Shown: one piece after another, positions 13,344-16,992 of the stretch | Layout of the letters: each line of letters begins with the position of its first letter | Numbering within the stretch: position 1 is the stretch's first letter | Assembly (NCBI RefSeq): GCF_946187255.1 | Contig: NZ_CAMHRZ010000048.1 | Coordinates: 1-16,992 of the forward strand | DNA length: 16,992 nucleotides | Direction: 5' to 3' | DNA from: an uncultured Ruminococcus sp. | GTDB taxonomy: Bacteria; Bacillota; Clostridia; Oscillospirales; Ruminococcaceae | Translations under genes and position numbers: made by a program | Notes under the pieces: model-generated | Told to the model about the DNA's origin: nothing | Seen by the model: only the letters and a program-made list of their open reading frames with translations | Database searches by the model: none

Positions 13344-14675
13344 TCAAAGTCCTCTTTCCTTTAGATCTTTCACTATACCGACATAGAACTCGCGCACATC
13401 GAAGCCGTCGATATTCTCGCGGAAAAGATCGATCATATCACCATGAGACAGTCCTCGACTGCCCTTGTGTTCCACAAAAAGGGTATTGGTACCGCGCAGT
13501 GCGGATTCCTTTACCACAAGTCCGTCATTACCTGTGCCGTCCTTGCGGTTGAACATATACCCCACATTCAGCGGGAAGCCTGCGGAGAACACGTTTTTCA
13601 TCACCGACATGACTGACCTGTAGTATATTCCCGGTCTGTCGGGAAGCTCGGTATCCAGCTTTGCACAGTTTGAATGGGTAAGCTCCCTTATGCCTTTTTC
13701 AAAATCGGGTGCGGTATCACCCAGCACCGTGAACAGCTTGTTGTACCTCTTCGCCACGAACTGCATCAGTCCGTCGGAGACCTTTGAAAGTATGTCATCA
13801 ACAAAATTACAGCCGTAATGGGGAGTATTTATCGTTACAAGGCTCGCAACGTACTTGTCCATACCAAGCTTTGATATAGCATAGCGTGAATCAAGTCCGC
13901 CCTTTGAATGGGCTATGATATTCAGCTTTTCGGCACCTGTTTCCTTTATGACCTCCAAGATACGGTCACGGAGCTCGCCTGCGCTGACCGAGATAAGGTT
14001 TGCCGACTGCTGATTGCCGTAGTATATCTCTGCACCGTTTCGCACAAGCTCGCGGGGTACTCTGCCCCAGTAATTGAACTTCTGCCAGTCGCGGAAAAAT
14101 ATGCCGTGTACCATGAGTATGGGGTACTTTGTCTTGCAGATCTCGTTTTCCTTACGCAGATCATCCAGTTCCTGCTTTGCCTGCTCAAATCTGAATTCCT
14201 TCTTCGCATCGCGGGAAATGAGCCGCAGCACGATCAGATTGATCACAGGGATGTACCAGGTAAAGAACAGTGCAATGTACTTAATTATCTTTACCTGCCG
14301 TGAGGATATCACCAGTCTCACTATACCGACAAATGCGGAAAAAGCGATGATGGCGTACCCCGAAAGTGCATTCGCCAGCTGCCGCCAGGGATTTAGTCCG
14401 CTGAATATGATGAGCAGCACCACGATGACTGTATGCAAAAACAGCGAGAGCACTGCACCATCGATAAGGAACGAACCTTTTGCAATGCGTGACAGCTTGC
14501 TGTTTTTGTCCTGCCTTCCGCCCGCTATTATGAGATACAAAAGATATATCACCGCCAGCAGGATAACAGTACCGACCTTTACAGCGGTCGGCAGCGCGAT
14601 CAGCTTCCACAAGGCAGGGGCACTGCACAGAGTAAGTACCAGCAGCTGATCGATAAACAGCCTTAGTCTTCTCAA
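13344..14675 (-). CDS. Multi-pass membrane protein with a lipase-type alpha/beta-hydrolase domain
   Basis: A 443-residue protein. The N-terminal part (about 1-152) has five hydrophobic segments (roughly 6-28, 34-52, 70-91, 103-123, 131-152). A polar helix links it to a hydrolase domain from about 184. The domain begins PILMVHGIFF, the usual oxyanion-hole strand and HG, and has the nucleophile elbow AHSKGG with Ser257. VTINTPHYG (280-288) follows, then GNDGLV (382-387) with Asp384 and LSHGDMIDLF (409-418) with His411. By analogy with bacterial triacylglycerol lipases these are the probable catalytic Ser, Asp and His, and Asp413 resembles a calcium ligand. The substrate is unknown. A membrane or cell-envelope lipid ester is a reasonable guess. 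The start is TTG with AAGGAG 8 bases before it. A longer frame would overlap dnaI without a ribosome site. It lies 17 bases after dnaI. Confidence 0.8.
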   Translation of the reverse strand: MRRLRLFIDQLLVLTLCSAPALWKLIALPTAVKVGTVILLAVIYLLYLIIAGGRQDKNSKLSRIAKGSFLIDGAVLSLFLHTVIVVLLIIFSGLNPWRQLANALSGYAIIAFSAFVGIVRLVISSRQVKIIKYIALFFTWYIPVINLIVLRLISRDAKKEFRFEQAKQELDDLRKENEICKTKYPILMVHGIFFRDWQKFNYWGRVPRELVRNGAEIYYGNQQSANLISVSAGELRDRILEVIKETGAEKLNIIAHSKGGLDSRYAISKLGMDKYVASLVTINTPHYGCNFVDDILSKVSDGLMQFVAKRYNKLFTVLGDTAPDFEKGIRELTHSNCAKLDTELPDRPGIYYRSVMSVMKNVFSAGFPLNVGYMFNRKDGTGNDGLVVKESALRGTNTLFVEHKGSRGLSHGDMIDLFRENIDGFDVREFYVGIVKDLKERGL

Positions 14676-14683
14676 TTGTAGAT

Positions 14684-14689
14684 CTCCTT
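14684..14689 (-). promoter_or_regulatory. Ribosome binding site that fixes the TTG start of the lipase-like gene
   Basis: AAGGAG on the minus strand, 8 bases before TTG at 14675-14673. No ATG or GTG within the frame has a comparable site. Confidence 0.65.
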
Positions 14690-14692
14690 TTC

Positions 14693-15685
14693 TTATACTA
14701 TTCCCTTTTTCATTTTTTCGAGCCTGACATCGCTGCCCAAGAATGCACAGGGGATGAAACATCCTGTTATGCGCGAAACTATCCTGTCATTGTATTTGCG
14801 GTCAAGCTCCTTGGTGGTCAGATTAGTGGATATTATCGTGGGTCTGCGGTTGTTGATACGTTCGTTTAGTATCTCGTATATCACCGCATCGGTGAACTGC
14901 GTCTGAAATTCCGAACCCAGATCATCCAGTATCACAAGGTCGGCATCAAGCAGAACGCCGGTTGTATCGCCGCTTGCACGATGAAAGCGTTCATCCTCGA
15001 TCTGCCGCAGAAGTTTCAGCAGTGAACCATAAACCACATTTCTGTCATCCTCTATCAGTTTCTTGGCTATGCATGAGGACAGAAAAGTCTTTCCAAGTCC
15101 CGTGCGCCCGAAAAAGAACAGCGATCTTGAGTTCTCATCGAAATGCTCAGCGTACTTCCTGCAAAAATCAAACAGTGTCCTCATTTTTTCTCTGGGTATC
15201 TCACCGCCCGGGGAAGGGACATTGCTGTAAAGCTCCACCCTGAATTCGCTGAAATCATGCAGTTCTATGGAACATCTTTCGTTTATCTCCTCTGTGGTAT
15301 AGTATTTCAGCAGCTTCTTCATGCAGTCACAGCGCACGCCCTCGTGATAGCCCGTATCACGGCATTTTTCACATACATAGTGGTATTGCAGATAGTCACC
15401 GGGATAACCGCAGGCTTCCAGCATTGCACGGATATTGTGCCTGATCGTCAGGTTGCGTTCTCTTATGGCGGCGATGCTTTCCGATATGCTTTTCTTTTCA
15501 CCGCCTTTGCCGATACTGCCGATAAGCGCATAGTTAAGACCCAGCGCTTCGTTGTTCATGCGGTAAATCTCGGGGGCATTCTCCGCTATCTCCTGCAGCC
15601 TCTCAGTATGCTGTTTCTCGGCATCATTCCTGCGTTCGCTGAGGATGCTTTCTGCCATTTCGATCGCATGAGGAGAATATTTCAT
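14693..15685 (-). CDS. dnaI: Replicative helicase loader, DnaI/DnaC type AAA+ ATPase
   Basis: A 330-residue AAA+ protein that should load the DnaB-family (B. subtilis DnaC) helicase at origins and restarted forks. The N-terminal part is helical. A zinc ribbon follows with C105-x2-C108 and C119-x-C121 (YVCEKCRDTGYHEGVRCDC). The ATPase core has Walker A GRTGLGKT (193-200), Walker B LVILDDLG (250-257), sensor I STN (286-288) and an arginine-finger region DRIVSRI (300-306). The ATG at 15685 overlaps the upstream TGA by one base (TGATG), with AAAGGA about 9 bases away. A GTG one codon earlier is also possible. IstB-type transposition ATPases share the core but lack this zinc ribbon and would stand beside istA. 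The neighbour is a DnaB/DnaD-type primosome gene, which fits the loader. Confidence 0.88.
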   Translation of the reverse strand: MKYSPHAIEMAESILSERRNDAEKQHTERLQEIAENAPEIYRMNNEALGLNYALIGSIGKGGEKKSISESIAAIRERNLTIRHNIRAMLEACGYPGDYLQYHYVCEKCRDTGYHEGVRCDCMKKLLKYYTTEEINERCSIELHDFSEFRVELYSNVPSPGGEIPREKMRTLFDFCRKYAEHFDENSRSLFFFGRTGLGKTFLSSCIAKKLIEDDRNVVYGSLLKLLRQIEDERFHRASGDTTGVLLDADLVILDDLGSEFQTQFTDAVIYEILNERINNRRPTIISTNLTTKELDRKYNDRIVSRITGCFIPCAFLGSDVRLEKMKKGIV

Positions 15686-16716
15686 CACTTATCATCCTTT
15701 CTGTTATTCCAGGCAGCATCACTGAGGTCGTAGTTCATTGCAAAGCTCTCATACGCATCAAGATCGTAGGATGACTTTTCACCGCCGTTTGAAGCATTGA
15801 CCTTGTTCCTGTGGTCTGCATCAGCTTTTTCCACCTGCTCCGAAGTAGTTATCCCGCTGCCTGCCCAGTTTGAAAGGATAGCGTTTATGTAGCTGAAACT
15901 CAGCTTTCCTTTCATATCCAGGCATTTGTTGTAAGCTATCTCGATAAGCTCCGTATTCTGCCCCTGCTTTTCCCATTCCTCTATAAACGCCCGCTGTTTT
16001 TTGGAAGGTCTGTTTTCCATGCCGAACAGCTTTAGCACCTTATTTTCAAAGGCTTTGCGCTCCGCAGACCTTATGATGGCATTCTCAACATCAGCGTAGG
16101 AAACTATGCCTTCGTTATACCAGTTGACCATCATTGTATGAAGATAGGCTATACTGCACTTCCCTGCCGCACGGCAGTTATCCGCTGCCAGCATGATGGA
16201 GGCAGCATCGAATTTATAAAGCTCATACAGCTCTATCAGTTTTGCAAGCTCACTGCCGTTTATGGAGAACTGCAATGACTGTATCTCATTTATCAGATTT
16301 TTGAGAGCCGCATCATTTTCGGTCTTCTGGTGCATCTCACGCTGGGAATACCTGACAGTGACTTTCTTTTCGACAGGCGTGCGTGTAGGCTTTACCGCCT
16401 CTACCAGCGAAACAGCCTCCTGCTTGCCCGAAAAGACATGGGGCTGGTCATTGGCTGATATTACGGGTCTCTTCATCTCACCGTTAACACGCAGTACACC
16501 CACAGACTGCCAGTACTCCACTGCTGCATCCACATCCGCTTCATCACAGCCGGCTGCTTCAGCCAGTACCGAAGAATTTGTGAACCGCCCGCCTGCAAGC
16601 GCACAGAGCAGCACCTTTATCTGTATCTCGGAGCAGCTTTTGATATACCTGCCTGCCGCTGCCCAAGGAAAGCTGAACGAAGCCCCCCAGTTGTCGGCTT
16701 CAAAACAATAATCCAT
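15685..16716 (-). CDS. Primosome protein with DnaB(Bsu)/DnaD architecture
   Basis: A 343-residue cytoplasmic replication-initiation protein. Residues about 12-80 resemble the winged-helix DDBH1 domain, ending in EYWQSVGVLRVNGE. A variable linker follows (about 85-135). Two copies of the DDBH2 (DnaD/DnaB-II) domain come next, at about 137-212 and 218-297. Each ends in the Y-(x7)-W signature (Y191...W199 and Y276...W284), followed by G-I. One DDBH1 plus two DDBH2 domains is the plan of Bacillus subtilis DnaB. DnaD has only one DDBH2. The acidic C-terminal tail may bind a partner. The start at 16716 is set by GAGGAG 7 bases upstream. Start codons further upstream lack a site. It overlaps dnaI by one base, like the B. 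subtilis dnaB-dnaI pair, so a helicase-recruitment role is likely. I leave the symbol empty because naming differs between species. Confidence 0.85.
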   Translation of the reverse strand: MDYCFEADNWGASFSFPWAAAGRYIKSCSEIQIKVLLCALAGGRFTNSSVLAEAAGCDEADVDAAVEYWQSVGVLRVNGEMKRPVISANDQPHVFSGKQEAVSLVEAVKPTRTPVEKKVTVRYSQREMHQKTENDAALKNLINEIQSLQFSINGSELAKLIELYELYKFDAASIMLAADNCRAAGKCSIAYLHTMMVNWYNEGIVSYADVENAIIRSAERKAFENKVLKLFGMENRPSKKQRAFIEEWEKQGQNTELIEIAYNKCLDMKGKLSFSYINAILSNWAGSGITTSEQVEKADADHRNKVNASNGGEKSSYDLDAYESFAMNYDLSDAAWNNRKDDK

Positions 16717-16723
16717 TAAATAA

Positions 16724-16729
16724 CTCCTC
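16724..16729 (-). promoter_or_regulatory. Ribosome binding site of the DnaB/DnaD-type gene
   Basis: GAGGAG on the minus strand, 7 bases before the ATG at 16716. It decides this start against frames reaching back to 16770. Confidence 0.75.
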
Positions 16730-16798
16730 ATATCAATATATTTGTCGGTTTCTATATGCGTTGATCTCACAAGTTTCCGAAAAAGTGCCTACATTATA

Positions 16799-16827
16799 AT
16801 TATATCACGTTTTAAAATATAAATCAA
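16799..16827 (-). promoter_or_regulatory. Sigma-A promoter of the dnaB-dnaI-lipase operon
   Basis: On the minus strand TTGATT (16827-16822), 17 bases, TATAAT (16804-16799), with TGA before the -10 making it extended. Initiation near 16792 gives a leader of about 75 bases to the ATG at 16716. Confidence 0.75.
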
Positions 16828-16830
16828 GGT

Positions 16831-16992
16831 TATAAGAACAAGATTTCTCGCTTTCTTTACATTTTTCGCCGTATCCGCACGGATGCAATATAATTATTTA
16901 CACCGGACTCACTTGTGTGAAATCTCACGTTCTCACTGCGGTGTCTTTGCTGAATTATTTGTTCAAATTATAGTAATTCCTCTTGAAAAATG
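16831..16992. other. Gene-free right edge with possible rightward promoter and small inverted repeats
   Basis: No coding frame is supported here. On the plus strand TTGCTG (16947-16952), 16 bases and TATAGT (16969-16974) could form a promoter for a gene beyond the window. ACACCG (16900-16905) and CGGTGT (16939-16944) enclose GTGA/TCAC (16917-16920 and 16924-16927), so the region could fold or hold operator sites. The evidence for each is weak. Confidence 0.3.

Noticed and set aside
14676..14762. Longer N-terminus for the lipase-like protein starting at an ATG inside dnaI
   Set aside because: It would overlap dnaI by 70 bases with no ribosome site, and the added residues (FHPLCILGQRCQ...) are the dnaI end read in another frame. 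The TTG with AAGGAG is better.
16990..16992. ATG at the right window edge as a gene start
   Set aside because: No Shine-Dalgarno sequence precedes it and only three bases are visible.
1..16992. CRISPR array, insertion sequence, prophage, tRNA or toxin-antitoxin pair
   Set aside because: No regularly spaced repeats, transposase-like frames, terminal inverted repeats, cloverleaf-like sequence or paired small toxin/antitoxin genes were seen on reading both strands.

Overview
The window looks like a chromosomal housekeeping segment from a low-to-moderate-GC Firmicute of class Clostridia. Gene content (asnB, ylbJ, yqfC-yqfD, phoH-ybeY-dgkA-era-yqzL-recO, mutS2, and a dnaB/dnaI-type replication pair), AT-rich intergenic DNA, strong Shine-Dalgarno sites and consensus sigma-A promoters all fit. 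A Ruminococcus-like member of the Oscillospirales is my best guess from gene order and protein style. That assignment is inference, not proof. I see no mobile element, CRISPR array, tRNA, rRNA or phage gene, and no gene-free stretch longer than about 280 bases.

Layout. (1) 1-89, minus: the first codons of a membrane-anchored protein cut by the window edge, divergent from asnB. The two genes have near-matching TTGCAA-17-TATAAT promoters. (2) 324-2159, plus: asnB, apparently a single-gene unit ended by a hairpin terminator that could work in both directions. (3) 4139-2269, minus: ylbJ (sporulation membrane protein), a 70-residue four-cysteine protein with its own terminator, and a four-helix membrane protein of the CmpB/type IV ABC-permease-like family. 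(4) 4215-5736, plus: yqfC-yqfD, sporulation genes divergent from ylbJ. The 75-bp gap carries overlapping sigma-E-like promoter elements facing both ways. (5) 5915-13037, plus: a very compact run phoH-ybeY-dgkA-(membrane-anchored unknown)-(GNAT acetyltransferase)-era-yqzL-recO-mutS2, driven at least in part by an extended -10 promoter in front of phoH and closed by a strong terminator. (6) 16716-13080, minus: dnaB-like (two DnaD C-terminal repeats), dnaI/dnaC-like helicase loader, a multi-pass membrane alpha/beta-hydrolase (lipase-like), and a small unknown protein. This unit has a good promoter at its head and converges on mutS2 at a shared terminator.

How the genes work together. The phoH-to-recO run combines 16S rRNA maturation and 30S assembly (ybeY, era, probably phoH), lipid-carrier phosphorylation (dgkA) and recombinational repair (recO). 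mutS2, a ribosome-collision and recombination factor, follows. Compared with the Bacillus subtilis order yqfC-yqfD-phoH-yqfF-ybeY-dgkA-cdd-era-yqzL-recO, yqfF is absent and the cdd slot holds two other genes. The minus-strand operon pairs a primosome scaffold with its helicase loader, as in the B. subtilis dnaB-dnaI pair.

I did not find a convincing undescribed system. The points most worth a second look are the face-to-face sigma-E-like promoters, the polytopic lipase-like protein in the replication operon, the dgkA/era insertion pair, and the small conserved-looking proteins.
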